Below, piece after piece: positions 1-12,032 of a DNA stretch of 64,000 nucleotides. The notes under the pieces are model-generated. The model was not told where the DNA came from, searched no databases, and worked only from the letters and a program-made list of their open reading frames with translations. This DNA is from Anodontia alba (taxonomy: Eukaryota > Mollusca > Bivalvia > Lucinida > Lucinidae): NCBI GenBank assembly GCA_964016985.1, contig OZ024826.1, positions 70,939,768-71,003,767 on the forward strand. The letters are read 5' to 3'. A program made the translations under genes and the position numbers. How positions within the stretch are numbered: position 1 is the stretch's first letter; every line of letters begins with the position of its first letter.

Positions 1-130
1 GTGTCTGTCTGTCCGCCTGTCTGTCACAAAATCGTGTCCGCTCTATAACTTGAAAACCGTTCAAGCTATCTTCACAAAACTTCATATAAATATGAAATTA
101 TATACGACCCACACCAAACTCTTCCGCGAC
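1..130 (+). repeat. Fragment of dispersed tandem-repeat element
   Basis: The window opens inside a CTGT/CCGT-type simple repeat, followed by a stretch beginning CGTGTCCGCTCTATAACTTG. The same core sequence recurs many times in the 168-bp array at 31.3-33.9 kb, so this is a truncated copy of that family. From about 130 to 1615 I see no supported gene. There are only short degenerate GGAGGTGACCA-type repeats (about 765-880) and a pyrimidine-rich stretch at 1195-1290. Confidence 0.55.
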
Positions 131-1615
131 CTTTTTGGAGTGTTTCCCCAATTCTACCAGCTTAATTGCATTAACGTGTTCGTCTGGTCAGCACTTTATG
201 CGTTTTAGAAGCCATGTTTACAAGCGAGTCAGGAATAGTGAAACTGAAAGTAGAGTTGCACAGGCATCAGTAATCATTTTGAGCAATTCACATTCAGTGA
301 GTTGACCATCGCCATTACCTGTAGGCGTAAACATCAACGGTCAATCATCAATAGTCCTTTAATCAATTAATCAGTCTTTAATTGTTTGATAAACACAAGC
401 CATGCGGTTATAATTGATACTGGTTGATCATGCGCTGACCTTTGAAGGTCAGTGTCGCGTGGTACTTGAAAAAAAGAAATTAAGACTGTGTAACAAATTA
501 TTTTGCTTATAACATACACATGTATTTTTGAAAAAAAAATATGTACATATCAAAATAATTTATTATCAATTTTTTGTCAATAACAAAAATGTATTTCTCT
601 ATTTTCTTTCTTTTTTTTATATTTTTTTTGTTTGATGCGAAATGCGATTTCCATGAATTTTTGTTTTCCTACTTTCAGTGTCACCGGTTTTTCCGATCCT
701 CTGTCAATTTGACCGTTTAACGGAGGGATTTTGGCCATAAAATCATAAATTATTATGGCCACTGACCGAAGGAGGGAGGTGACCATTTATCAGAGGTAAA
801 ATATATAGGAAAACACCTTGGGGGGAGGGGGGATTAAAATGGCCATTAACGGGAGGTGACCACTCATCGGAGGTGAACGTTAGTGGAGATTCCACTGTAA
901 GAAATTTCAAAACAGTAGCATGCACGGTTCTAAAGTTATGCTATGCATCAAAAAGTGTGACGAACGGATGGACCGCTGAACAGACAAATGAAGCAATATA
1001 CCCCTTTAAAGTTTGGGGCATAATAAGGATACCTGGATATAGTCAGATTGGCTCAGATCAACTAGCAGGGGGTGGTTGGATGAGGGGAATGTGTCCTGTA
1101 GTTTTTGTCACTGGGGCGCCCAAATGATATTGGCTTAAGTTGGGCATGGCCTGCTGTCCTTGCAGCAGGTAAGAGCAGAGGGGGAGTGTTGTTATTTCTT
1201 CTGTTTCTTCGCTTTTTTCATTTCCCTCTTTCTTCCCTATCCCTCTCTTTCATCTCCTCCACTATATCTTTTCTCCCTTTCTCTGGGAGACAACACAAAA
1301 AGGGTTGATGTGTCTTTAAATGCCAACACAATCAGACCAACTAGCATGGCCTACTGAGCATGTTGTTGAAAAACAAGCTCCTGTTTTCCATTAAAGTTGA
1401 TAGGAAATGTGGCAAGTATGTATAACTTGCAAATGTGTAATTGAAGGGATGGATTTCCCATTCACAAGCAAGTGAATGATCCTGATGGTAAAATCATTCA
1501 AAACATTGCAAGTTATTTGGATGGGAAAATGGTCAGATGAAGTGGACCAAAAATCCATCCAAACATCTTGTTTTGGACTTGGATGGATAGCCATCCTGGA
1601 CCAGATTGTTTTTGC

Positions 1616-1864
1616 TTTCTGTGATTGTCAAACACTCTTTCAAGGAAATATTCTTTGTTTCAAAATTAGTTTAACACCTTACTTTCTGTGATTGTCTCTT
1701 GCTCTTGCAAGGAAATATTCTTTGTTTCAGAATTACCTGTACTTGAAAACCTCTTTCTGTGAATGTCTCATGGCTTTGTTGGAAAAAATATTCTTTGTTT
1801 CAGAATAAGTTGAAAACCTTTCTTTCTGTGATTGTCTCATGCAAGGAAATATTCTTTATTTCAG
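1616..1864 (+). repeat. Four tandem copies of a 3' splice-site region
   Basis: Four direct copies of a unit starting TTTCTGTGATTGTC begin at 1616, 1683, 1754 and 1823 (lengths about 67, 71, 69 and 42 bp). Each ends its pyrimidine tract with ATTCTTTGTTTCA or a close variant. Copies 2 and 3 retain TTTGTTTCAG, a good acceptor (AG at 1729-1730 and 1802-1803). Copy 1 has CAAAA instead of CAGAA. Copy 4 ends in TTTATTTCAG directly at the predicted exon start 1865. The real acceptor is therefore the last of a series of duplicated acceptor-like sequences. Confidence 0.75.
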
Positions 1865-1993
1865 ACAGTGTAATTTACTCTGGTCATAGGAATGGTAATG
1901 TGATGAGCTGGCAGAATATAGAAGATGGAGTGAACTGTGAACTAGAATACAAACATGATAGAAGAGTGACTAGTATTACAGGGCTAGACATGG
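1865..1993 (+). CDS. WD40-repeat-like protein, internal exon (first visible)
   Basis: A 129-nt exon candidate, bounded by TTTATTTCAG before 1865 and a donor GTAGAT at 1994. It begins with two bases of a split codon and ends with one (phase 1 at both ends). The translation includes VIYSGHRNGNVMSW and HDRRVTSITGLDM, which fits a WD40 blade (GH dipeptide, then a tryptophan in the place of WD, then a hydrophobic strand). Read past the donor, the frame meets a stop at about 2020, which supports splicing. Its last base joins the first two bases of the exon at 10493 to form a valine codon. Earlier exons would lie upstream of the window. Which WD40 gene this is cannot be told from so short a piece. 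The exon is inferred from splice signals and phase, not from transcript data. Confidence 0.6.
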
Positions 1994-2184
1994 GTAGATA
2001 TATTCCAAAGACTGCCACTTAACTGTGGACAATATGTTTTCAGCAAAACATTAATTTATGACTTTCTTATGTTTCCATGATCACATACTGTGGGTATATA
2101 TGGCTCGTCACTTATGCTTATTTCATGACGGTGTATGCTGGTCCTTTGGGAAAATTGAGTTCTTCTTGGCACATGGCTATTGTG

Positions 2185-3237
2185 TGGCGGGGTATTATGG
2201 TTTCATGTTGGACGTCCGTGTGTCTGTCCATCCGTCTGTCCGTCATACGGCCGTCCGTCCGTTTTTCGTTTCTGGATGATAACTTGAGTAAACATCAATG
2301 GATTTTCACCAAACTTGGTATGTGCATTGATATTGTGGGTATCTGGTTTGGGATTACTAATGGGCAAATTTTGTCAAATTTTTACGGAGTTATCTGCCCG
2401 AGACATGCCCATATTTTCGTTTCCGGATGATAACTTGAGAGTAAATAACAAGGGATTTTAAACAAACTTGCTATATGCATTGACATTGAGGAGATCTGGT
2501 TTGGGATTGCTGATGGGCAAATTTCGTCAAATTTTATGGAGTTATCTGCCCGAGACGCCCATGTTTTTGTTTCTGGACAATAACGAGTAAATAACAAGGG
2601 ATTTTAACCAAACTTACTATATGCATTGACATTGAGGAGATCTGGTTTGGGATTGCTAATGGGCAAATTTCGTCAAATTTTTACGGAGTTATCTGCCTGA
2701 GACCCGCCCATGTTTTCGTTTCTGGACAATAACTTGAGTAAATAACAAGGGATTTTAACCAAACGCTATATATATTGACATTAAGGAGATCTGGTTTGGA
2801 ATTGCTAATGGGCAAATTTCGTCAAATTTTTACGGAGTTATCTGCCCGAGACACGCCCATATTTTCGTTTCAGGATGATAACTTGAGTAAATAACAAGGG
2901 ACTTTAACCAAACTTGCAATATGCATTGACATTAAGGAGATCTCTATTGGAATTGCTAATGGGCAAATTTCTTCAAATTTTTACTGAGTTATCTGCCCGA
3001 GACACGTCCATATTTTTGTTTCCGGACGATAATTTGTGTAAATAACAAGGCCTTTTAACCAAACTTGCTGTATGCATTGATATTATCAAGATCTGGCTTA
3101 GGAATGTTATCTGTCCATTGATATTATCAAGATCTGGTTTAGGATTATTATCTGTCCTTCCATCATTTTCCTTCCAGACATTTTCGCAAAGATAACTTTA
3201 ATACATAAACAAATAATTGCTGTGGCGGGGTATTATG
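2185..3237 (+). repeat. Tandem-repeat element with direct terminal motif
   Basis: The 16-mer GTGGCGGGGTATTATG occurs at both edges (2185-2200 and 3222-3237). After the left copy comes a CCGT-rich microsatellite (about 2210-2262). Then come about six units of roughly 150 bp, recognisable by GATAACTTGAGTAAA, GGGCAAATTT and GAGTTATCTGCCCGAGAC. The order of unique head, CCGT microsatellite and tandem core is that of bivalve pearl-like elements. No coding potential is seen. Confidence 0.7.
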
Positions 3238-4070
3238 CTTGCAGTGCTTTTATTTACATAACTATTTGTGAACAGGCTCCATAAAACTGAGTCTACTATT
3301 TTCAGTTCATCCATGCATTCCTTGCTTCTAAAAGATCACTCTACAGAACATTTCTAATAAGTACCTGCAACATTGTTTTCAGAGAAAAAAGAAAATTATT
3401 GATCTAGATATGACACTTATTTTAGAGCTTTTGTAACACATACATAATAGATATACAATGTAATAAAATAATCATCTGGCTGAGCTGTATACAGGTAGGT
3501 AATCATCAAAGACTTCAGATATCTGCTAAAGAGTGTGGGGCATGGTCAGTATTAAAGATCAACCATTGTAGCTGTCAGAGATAAACCTTAGCTGCATGAT
3601 GAGTGCAAGTTTATATCCATTAAATCTTTGTGATGCTTTGAGGGTTTAGAAGGGTGACTGGGCTAACTGGATTAGACTTGACCTTCCAAGCATTTGTGAA
3701 TATTAAACAAAGACAAAAAGCAATCAGTATAGTTGACCTAGATTTTAGGAGATACTTACAAAAATATAATATATGTAGGTACATAATGTCAGTAAGGAAT
3801 CTTAGTGGTGATAGGTTTACTAATATACTGATAAATGGCAGTTTGAACAACAGAAATATCATACATCTACAAATGTTCAGTAATGTGTAGCTTGTATCTG
3901 AAATCTGTTAATTTTCACAAAATCAAGAGATTTTCAAAAGTAAAAGTAGATTGTTTTTTCTCAGTGCCAGTGTGTCTGGTGTTGATGTTAAACTTTTATC
4001 CGGGAGACATGAACTCACAGTAAATGTCAATTGTGATACTACTATTAGAAATACCTTTATTCCTTTTGTT
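3238..4070. other. Intronic sequence, nothing recognised
   Basis: AT-rich sequence between two repeat elements. No ORF with family resemblance, no tRNA-like promoter boxes and no clear inverted repeats were seen. Confidence 0.4.
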
Positions 4071-6296
4071 AGCTCACCTGAGCATGAAGTGCTCATGGTG
4101 AGCTATTGTGGTCAGTCAATGTCCGTCGTCTGTCATGCAGCGTGCAGCGTCAACTATTGCTTTAAAAGCCTACTCCTCCTACACCCCTGGGCCAATTGAC
4201 TCGATACTTGGTAGGAAGCATCAGGGTGACCTGTAGATCAAAAATAGCTAAAATCGTGCCGATTGGAAATCCAAGATGGCCGCCATCTTGAAAATCTATT
4301 TTTCGCTTCTTCTCCTGAACCGAAAGGCCAATTGACTCCAAACTTGTTAAGAAGCATCGGGGTGACTTGTAGATCAAAAATAGCTAAAATCGTGCCGATC
4401 GGAAATCCAAGATGGCCGCCATGGCCGCCATCTTGAAAATCTATTTTTCGCTTCTTCTCCTGAACCGAAAGGCCAATTGACTCCAAACTTGCTAGGAAGC
4501 ATCGGGGTGACTTGTAGATCAAAAATAGCTAAAATCGTGCCGATTGGAAATCCAAGATGGCCGCCATGGCAGCCATCTTGAAAATCTATTTTTTGCTTCT
4601 TTTCCCGAACCCAAAAGCCCATTGACTCCAAACATGGTAGGAAGCATTGGGGTGACTTGTAGATCAAAAATAGCTAAAATCGTTCCGATCGGAAATTCAA
4701 GATGGCTGCCATGGCAGCCATCTTGAAAATCTATTTTTTGCTTCTTCTCCTGAACCCAAAGGCCAATTGACTCCAAACTTGCTAGGAAGCATAGGTGTGA
4801 CATGTAGATCAAAAATAGCTAAAATTGTGCCGATCGTAAATCCAAGATGGCCCCATCTTGAAAATCTATTTTTCGCTTCTTCTCCTAACCCCAAATGTCA
4901 ATTGACTCGAAACTTGGTAGGAAGCATCAGGGTGACTTGTAGATCAAAAGTAGCTTAAATCGTTCCAATCGGAAATCCAAGATGGCCACATGGTCGCCAT
5001 CTTGAAAATCTATTTTTCTCTTCTTCTCCTGAGCTGAAAGGCCTATTGACTCCAAACTTGGTAGGATGCATCAGGGTAACTTGTAGATCAAAAGTGGCTA
5101 AAATCATGCTGATTGGAAATCTAAGATAGCCGCCATGGTGGCCATCTTGAAAATCTTTTTTTCACTTCTTCTCCTAAACCCAAAAGCCAATTGACTTGAA
5201 ACTTGATAGGAAGCATCGGGGTAGATTGAAATTGGCTAAAATCGTTCCGATTGGAAATCCAAGATGGCCGCCATGGCAGTCATCTTGAAAATCTGTTTTT
5301 CACTTCTTCTCCTGAACCAAAAGGCTTATTGACTTTAAACTAGGTAGGAAGCATCAGGGTGACCTGTAGAGCAAAAATAGCTAAAATCATCCCTATCAGA
5401 AATCCAAGATGGCCGCCATGACAGCCATCTTGAAAATCTTTTTTTCGCTTCTTCTCCTGAACTGAAAGGCCATTTGATTCGAAACTTGGTAGGAAGCATT
5501 TGAGTGACTTGTAGATCTAAAGTAGCTTAAATTGTTTGGATCGGAAATCCAAGATGGCCATCATGGCGGCCATCTTGAAACTCATTTTTTTGCTTATTTT
5601 CCTGAACCAAAGGGCCAGTTGATTTGAAAATTGGTAGGAAGGATTGGGATGACTTGTAGATATAAAAATAGCTAAAATCGTTCCAATCGGAAATCCAAGA
5701 TGGCGGCCATCTTGAAAATCTATTTTTCCCTTCTTCTTCTGAACTGAAAGGCCAATTGACTCGAAACTTGATAGAAAGCATCGGGGTGACTTGTAGATGA
5801 AAAATAGCTCAAATTGTTGCGATAGGGAATCCCAAATTGCGGCTATGGTGGCCATCTTGAAAATCTTGTTTTGAACTTTTTCTCCTGAACCGACTCAAAG
5901 TTCATTGAAAGTATCGAGGTGACTTGTAGATCAACAGTAGCTAAAATCATTCTGATTGAAAATCCAAGATGGCTGCCATCTTGTTTATGTTTATTATATT
6001 TCCCTGCCACTGTGCTGTTTGCATGTATTCATGATTCTTCAGAAACCAATTAGCCAATTGCCTCCATATTTCACATTGATCCTACTGTTGAAATGTGATT
6101 GAGAGTTTGTTCAAATGATCATGCTCCATTGACTGTCATGCCATACTATAATATTCTTCTTCAAAATAAAGAACTGCTTAAAGGTTGATCTTTTCATTAG
6201 CTGCAATGACAGGATTGGAAAAATGTTGCATAACATCTGCATATCTGCAGTGGCTATGTCACTCAGGTGAGTGACCCATGGCCCGTGGGCCTCTTG
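4071..6296 (+). mobile_element. AGCTCACC-family element, core type i (145-bp units)
   Basis: The 5' end is a hairpin at 4071-4104, with AGCTCACC paired to GGTGAGCT and GAGCA paired to TGCTC. A GTCCGTCGTC simple stretch follows. Then come about 13 tandem units of roughly 145 bp, each carrying CCAATTGACTCGAAACTTGG, GTGACTTGTAGATCAAAAAT and AAGATGGCCGCCATCTTG. The end is CTCAGGTGAGTGAC followed by the palindrome GGCCCGTGGGCC and CTCTTG. The organisation matches non-autonomous Helentron/pearl-type elements of bivalves (recalled knowledge). No protein is encoded; the overlapping minus-strand reading frames are translations of the repeat unit. Confidence 0.75.
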
Positions 6297-8100
6297 TTAT
6301 TTTGTTTCATAATATGCATATATTTTTCATACATTTGTATTATTGCTGTATGATATGCAGTGTAACTGACTACCTATTACATATATCTTGATTAGTTAGA
6401 GTCTTTCAGTTTTTGAACTGAACAGAATATAATTTTATTGTAAAAAAAAAACAAAAAAAAAAAACCTACATTGGTATCATCCACTCATTGATAACATATG
6501 GACTCTGACCAGATGACAGTAATACAAATAGACTAGATACTTTCAATTTAATTATGGCCACTTAACATGTCATTTCAGTTATTTGTAAGTGACTTGTCTT
6601 TTCAAAAAATCTAGAGACAGAGACAAAGAAGCTTCTACTCAGGTCATCATTTATTAGAGTAGGATGGTATAAAGTACACTATAATCAGTCTTGACATACA
6701 AGGTTTTTGACTGAGATTAATTTTGTCTCAGTTTCACGACAGTGCATTTCAGTTAGTTACATTATTCTTGAAAGTAGACAGTATGATAAATTTATCGGGT
6801 AGTGATAAGTCCTTTCAACACAGTCAGTTTCATGTTGCATTTATGTCTAATTGTAATTGCATACAAAAGAGTTGCATTATTCTTTAATTGTTCTTTAGAA
6901 ACTGTTACTTTCAAAATGGTTAATTACCTTTCAACAATGTTACGCACAAGGGCTGCCAAGAAGTACCGAGGGTGACTTCTGGTTTTACTATGCTTCAGGT
7001 TGGTTTTGCCTAACTGCACTACTACACAGAAACTCTAACAATGTTAGATTTTACAACTATTTTTTTACATAAATATATACAACATATAATTACACTTACA
7101 AATCTACATAACAATACATGGACAATCACAAAGCTAGACTCTTCGTGTTGGCTACAGACGGACACAAAATGATCGGCAACTGTACCGGTTTATAACTTGA
7201 TTAGCCTCGGTTGGTTAATCAAAATATTTAATCACCAGTACAGCTCCAATCAAGTGTGGTGAACACTGTGCCAATGTGAAGGGAATGCTGACCACAGTAT
7301 CTTAAGACATAGATTCACTAAGCTAGTCTTATTTAGTTAATGTAATTAATTTTGTCTGTGCACAGCTTGATACTTTAGTTTTTGACTAGTCAGCTGCCAT
7401 CTGTATTTATTATTCTTTATCTTTATATTTGTTTATTGATTGTTTATTTCATGAGCATCACTCTGGCTTAATATAATATATTATTACGTGCTAAGTGATC
7501 CATAATGAACTCTGCATATAACTTAAAGGGTCTTCGTTTGGGCCTTAGAATATCTGGTAGCCTAAAGAGGTCTCATACTGTCTTCTGTATCAGAGGCTAC
7601 AATATTTGAAGGGCGAATTGATTCCTCTAAAGACTGCGGTTCTCTGACACTCACCCATGTCCTGTTAGTTTGCCCATATCGGAATCATTCACAGTGCAAT
7701 ATTTATATACGTCCAGGTAGCCACTTATGTATCTTACATGTATAGTGCATAGGTAAACCGTGAGTATTGAGAAGTGTCCTACCTGTTGGACATTAAAATT
7801 GCATAATAAGGCAAAAATGGTCTTATGTAAGTAAAAAGGTACCCTACCTAGGAACAAAAAAATGCATTGAAGTTTGTGCGTCGTAACAAACAACATGTTT
7901 GTATATTGGTATTTATAGGATTAAGCCTAAGGATTAAGTATATTGCTATAGGTATTACAATACAGGTTTGCCATATTGCAATATATTGCAGTACACTTTT
8001 TGCCATATTGTTGCATTTCTAATGACAATGTGGGTTAGGTATCTAAATGTTTCAACAAAGGCTATAGATATAAATTGATTTTTTTTTCTGGTGCTTATTT
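6297..8100. other. Intronic sequence, nothing recognised
   Basis: About 1.8 kb of AT-rich intron. It includes an A-rich run at 6440-6465 and a short CATATTGCAATATATTGCAG stretch near 7970. No gene, transposon end or tandem array was recognised. Confidence 0.4.
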
Positions 8101-8103
8101 TTC

Positions 8104-8330
8104 AGTAAGCCTACCTTGATGGCTCAGTCGGATGCGTGTCCTACTGGTGATTAGGAGGTTGTGGGTTCAATCCCTGCCATGTCCGGCAACATTCTTTCAT
8201 GGAGATTGATCCTGAAATACTTTCTACGGTCATTCTCTCCCTTCCGCTGATTCAAGAAGGGCAATTGTCAGTTTCTGGCAAAAGAATGTGCACAAATACT
8301 TGGATAGGGCATGAAATTAACACATTAAAG
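8104..8330 (+). mobile_element. tRNA-derived SINE, 3'-truncated
   Basis: A tRNA-like head carries an A-box-like TGGCTCAGTCGG (about 8120) and a B-box-like GGGTTCAATCCC (about 8163). The body shared with the SINEs at 53272 and 60050 follows: ATTCTTTCATGGAGATTGAT, CGGTCATTCTC, GAAGGGCAATTGTCAGTTTC. The part beyond about 8330, including the AAACCTCAACACAAAC tail of the other copies, is missing. No target duplication was found. Confidence 0.75.
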
Positions 8331-8430
8331 CTTGGTCATTTCAAGTGAGAGTTTGCATTTTTATTTTTTTTATTTATTTTATTTATTTATTTTTTTGTTT
8401 TGTATATTTTGTCTTTTGATTTTCACTTTT

Positions 8431-10390
8431 AGCTTACCTGAGCCAAAGGCTCAGGATAAGCTGTTTTGATCACTTACTATCCGTCATCTCTCTGTCTGTC
8501 CAGCCCCACGTGGGCATATTTTGGGTAGGCATATATTGGCTACATTATATAAAGTTTGCTTTATTCCATCCGTAAATATCCAATAAAATTTAGCAGTCTT
8601 GTTTGGTATTTTTTCTACTGTTAGATACTTTTACATTTTTTGTCTATGGAAATTTACAATTGAGTACCCAATAAGTGTCCACCTGTGAGGACATCAGTCT
8701 GTCTGTCTGTCCGTCAACACCTTTAAACTACATCTCCTCTGAAACCCCTGGGCCAGTTTTCTTCTAATTTCATGTGGAGCCTTCTGTTAAAGAGAAAATT
8801 TCAAGTGGTCATGATCCATTAATTAAGATGGCGGCCAAGCCCATATATCATAAAAACACTGAAAATCTTCTCCAGAACCATGAAAGCTTTGAGGCTGAAT
8901 ATTGGTATATAGCATGTGGGACTGAAGGGTCTACTTAGTTTGTTCAAAAGATGATCATAGGTTGACCTTTGACCTTTATATGGCAAGGTCAAATTTGCAT
9001 CCCCATACATTTGTATGGAGAAAATGAATTTTTGTATAGAGAAAATGTTAAAAATTCATTTTCTCAAAATGAATTAAAGACTAATGGCTGAAACTTACAA
9101 TATACGATTAAAGTAGTAAAATGTTTTAGTTACAATCAAAATATTGTCCCCTGGGGGTTATCTGCCCTTGCACCTGGGCTGTAATACACGTGTAAAATCA
9201 TGTAATCGTTAAATGTCTCCTTCTCTCAAACCGCTTAACCCATTTTTACTAGATTTCACATGGGACCCTCCGTCGAAGGGGTATTGACAGTTTTTTTCTA
9301 ATGGCTCCACACCATTGAACAAGATGGCCCCCATGCCCACCTTTTTATGGCAAGGTCACATTTGCATCCCCATACATTTGTATGGGGAAAAAATGTTGAA
9401 AAATCATTTTCTCAATATGTATTAAAGACTACTGGCTGAAACTTACAATGTTTGATTAAAAAAGTAAAACTTTTCGGTTACAATTTAAATTTTGTCCCCT
9501 CGACCCCCGGAGATTATCTGCCTTTGCCCCTAGGCTAATTATATGTATAAAATCATGTAATCTTTAAAGGTCATCTCTGACATTGCTTGACCAGTTTCCA
9601 CCAGATTTCACATTGGGCCTTCTATTGAAGGGTTATTGACAATTTGTTCAAATGGTTCCACACCCTTGAACAAGATGATCGCCATGCCCACATATGGTAA
9701 AAAATGTTTAAAAGTCTTCTTCTCCAGAACCATGAAAGCTTTAAGGCTGGACACAATTTTAACAAAGATGATGATCCTAGGATGATTTGATCGCAAGGTC
9801 AAATTAGCATCCCTATTCATTTGTATGGGGAAAATGTTAAAAAATCATTTTCATAAAATGAATTAAAGACTAATGGCTGAAACTTACAGTGTGTGATTAA
9901 AGTTGTAAAACTGTTTAGTTTCAATCAAAATTTTGTCCCCCAGGGGTTATCTGGCCTTGCCCCTGGGCTATACACATGTATTAAATCGTGTCTCTTGAAA
10001 CGTCTTCTTCTCTGAAACCGCTTGACCAATTTTCACCAGATTTCACATGGGGCCTTCTGTCAAAGGGATATTGATCACAATTTATTCAAACAGTTCTGCA
10101 CCATTCTACAAGATGGCTGTCATGCCCATATATGGTAAAAAAAAACCACTTAAAAATCTCTCCTCCAGAACCAAGAGAGCTTTGAGGCTGAATCTTGGTA
10201 TATAGCATCAGAGACTGAAGGTCTACAAAGTTTGTTCAAATGATGATCATAGTATGACTTTGACCTTTTTATGGCATGGTCAGAATTGTGTCTTAACTGC
10301 TGTGGCAATACTGGAAGAATGTTGCAAGGAATCTGCAGATATTCATTGGATGTTTTACTCAGTTGAGCGAATTGTGAACCATGGACCTCT
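8431..10390 (+). mobile_element. AGCTCACC-family element, long-unit core
   Basis: The head hairpin at 8431-8462 starts AGCTTACC and ends GGATAAGCT, so both arms have changed together relative to the usual AGCTCACC/GGTGAGCT. Core units of roughly 400 bp carry TTTGTATGGGGAAAATG, TTTTGTCCCCTGGGGGTTAT and CCACATGCCCATATATGGTA variants. The tail is degenerate (ACTCAGTTGAGCGAATTG, then CCATGGACCTCTT). It lies about 100 bp upstream of the exon at 10493. Confidence 0.65.
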
Positions 10391-10492
10391 TTTTTTCTGC
10401 AAACTGTGCTGTCATGTGGCCTTTGTTGTTGATTATGCAGTTAGTTTATATTTACCATTGCCTTACACCTGTAACTGTTATTTTTTTCCCAG

Positions 10493-10631
10493 TGACAAAT
10501 GTAGACGATTTACTGAATGGTGAAAGCAATAATGTAATTGTCTCCTCATCAAGAGACACCACCTTGAAAGTTCACAATGCAGAAGAAACAAAGACACTTA
10601 GAATCTATAGCAAACCTGTGAATTGTGTTCG
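10493..10631 (+). CDS. WD40-repeat-like protein, second visible exon
   Basis: A 139-nt exon candidate between a strong polypyrimidine acceptor (TTTTTTTCCCAG ending 10492) and the donor GTATGT at 10632. It begins in phase 1 and ends with two bases of a codon. The translation holds VIVSSSRDTTLKVHN followed by KTLRIYSKPVNCVR. The segment from VIVSSSRD to KVHN is a typical WD40 blade (hydrophobic strand, S-R-D turn, T-hydrophobic-K-V ending with H-N instead of W-D). It joins the exon at 1865-1993 and the exon at 52980 without a frame change. The gene identity is not resolved, and exons between here and 52980 cannot be excluded. Confidence 0.7.
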
Positions 10632-12032
10632 GTATGTATAATTAACAATTAACTCTTTGATAGCAATAAAAAAAAAATCTGGTTCACTCCAAATATTAAT
10701 TTTTTTTAAAACTAATTACTGTCACATTCTGTGAAGAATTATGTTACATATTGATCCAGCAGAAGATAACTGTACAATATTTCTTGCTGAAGTGTCACTA
10801 ATGAAATTATTTCACCTTTCTGCATTGCTGTGGCTCACTTTCCAGTCGTATTCTGTCTATGCTTTTCATTAATACCTTTTAAACAACATCACTTTCCAGA
10901 TAAATAAAATAGTGCGAATCTCATTGATAGAAATGTTGCTTGGGCAGATTGCACTCAAGTTTTTTTTAGCTCACCTCGTGATTGGTCAATGTCTGTCGTC
11001 CTGCGTCTGTCCTGTTTTGTGCGGCATGTACAGCCCTGGGCCAATTGACTCAAAACTTGGTAGGAAGCATCTGGGTGACTTGTAGATCAAAAAAAGCTAA
11101 AATTGTTCTGATCAGAAATCCAAGATGGCCACCTTGGCTGCCATCTTGAAAATCTATTTTTCACTTCTCCTGAACCAGAAGGCCAATTGTCTTGAAACTT
11201 GCTGGAAAGCAATGGGGTGACTTGTAGATCTAAAATAGCTAAAATCATTCTGATCTGACATCCAAGATCTTGAAAATCTATTTTTCACTTCTTCTCCGGA
11301 ACCAAAAGGCCAAATGGCTTGAAACTCTGTAGGAAGCATCGGGATGACTAGTAGGTCAAAAATAGCTAAAATCGTTCCGATCTGAAATCCAGGATTGCCG
11401 TTGAGGTGGCCATCTTGAAAATCTATTTTTTGCTTCTTCTCCTGAACAAAAGGCCATTTGACTTGAAATTTGGTAGGAAGCATAGGGATGACTTGTAGAT
11501 AAAAAAAAAAGCTAAAGTCTTTCTGATCAGAAATCCATGGACTGCCATGGTGGCCATCTTGAAAATTTTTCGCTTCTTCTCCTGAACCAAAAGGCCAATG
11601 GACTTGAAACTTGATAGGAAGCATTGGGGTGACTTGTAGATAAAAAATAGCTAAAATTGTTCTGATTGGAAATCCAAGATGGCCACCATGGTGACCATCT
11701 TGAAAATCTATTTTTCGCTTCTTCTCCTGAACCGAAAGGCCATTTGACTTGAAACTTGGTAGGAAGCATTGAGGTGACTTGTAGATAAAAAATAGCTAAA
11801 ATCGCTCTGATCGGCAATCCAAGATGGCTGCCATCTTGGCCATTGTGAAAATCTTTTTTTGGCTTCTTCTCCTGATCCCTAAGGCCAGTTGACTTGAAAT
11901 TCAGTAGAAAACATCAGGGTGATTTGTAGATCAAAAATAGCTAAAATAGTTCCGATCGGAAATCCAAAATGGCTGCCATGGTGGCCATCTTGAAAATGTA
12001 GATTTTGCTTCTCCTGAACCAAAAGGCCATTT

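Noticed and set aside
1105..1357. Plus-strand leucine/phenylalanine-rich frames
   Set aside because: Translation of a pyrimidine-rich tract; no homology and no splice or start support.
4162..5855. Overlapping minus-strand frames of 80-110 codons with IDFQDGGH-type repeats
   Set aside because: They are translations of the 145-bp tandem unit. The same peptide recurs in every unit and in other arrays, with stops scattered between.
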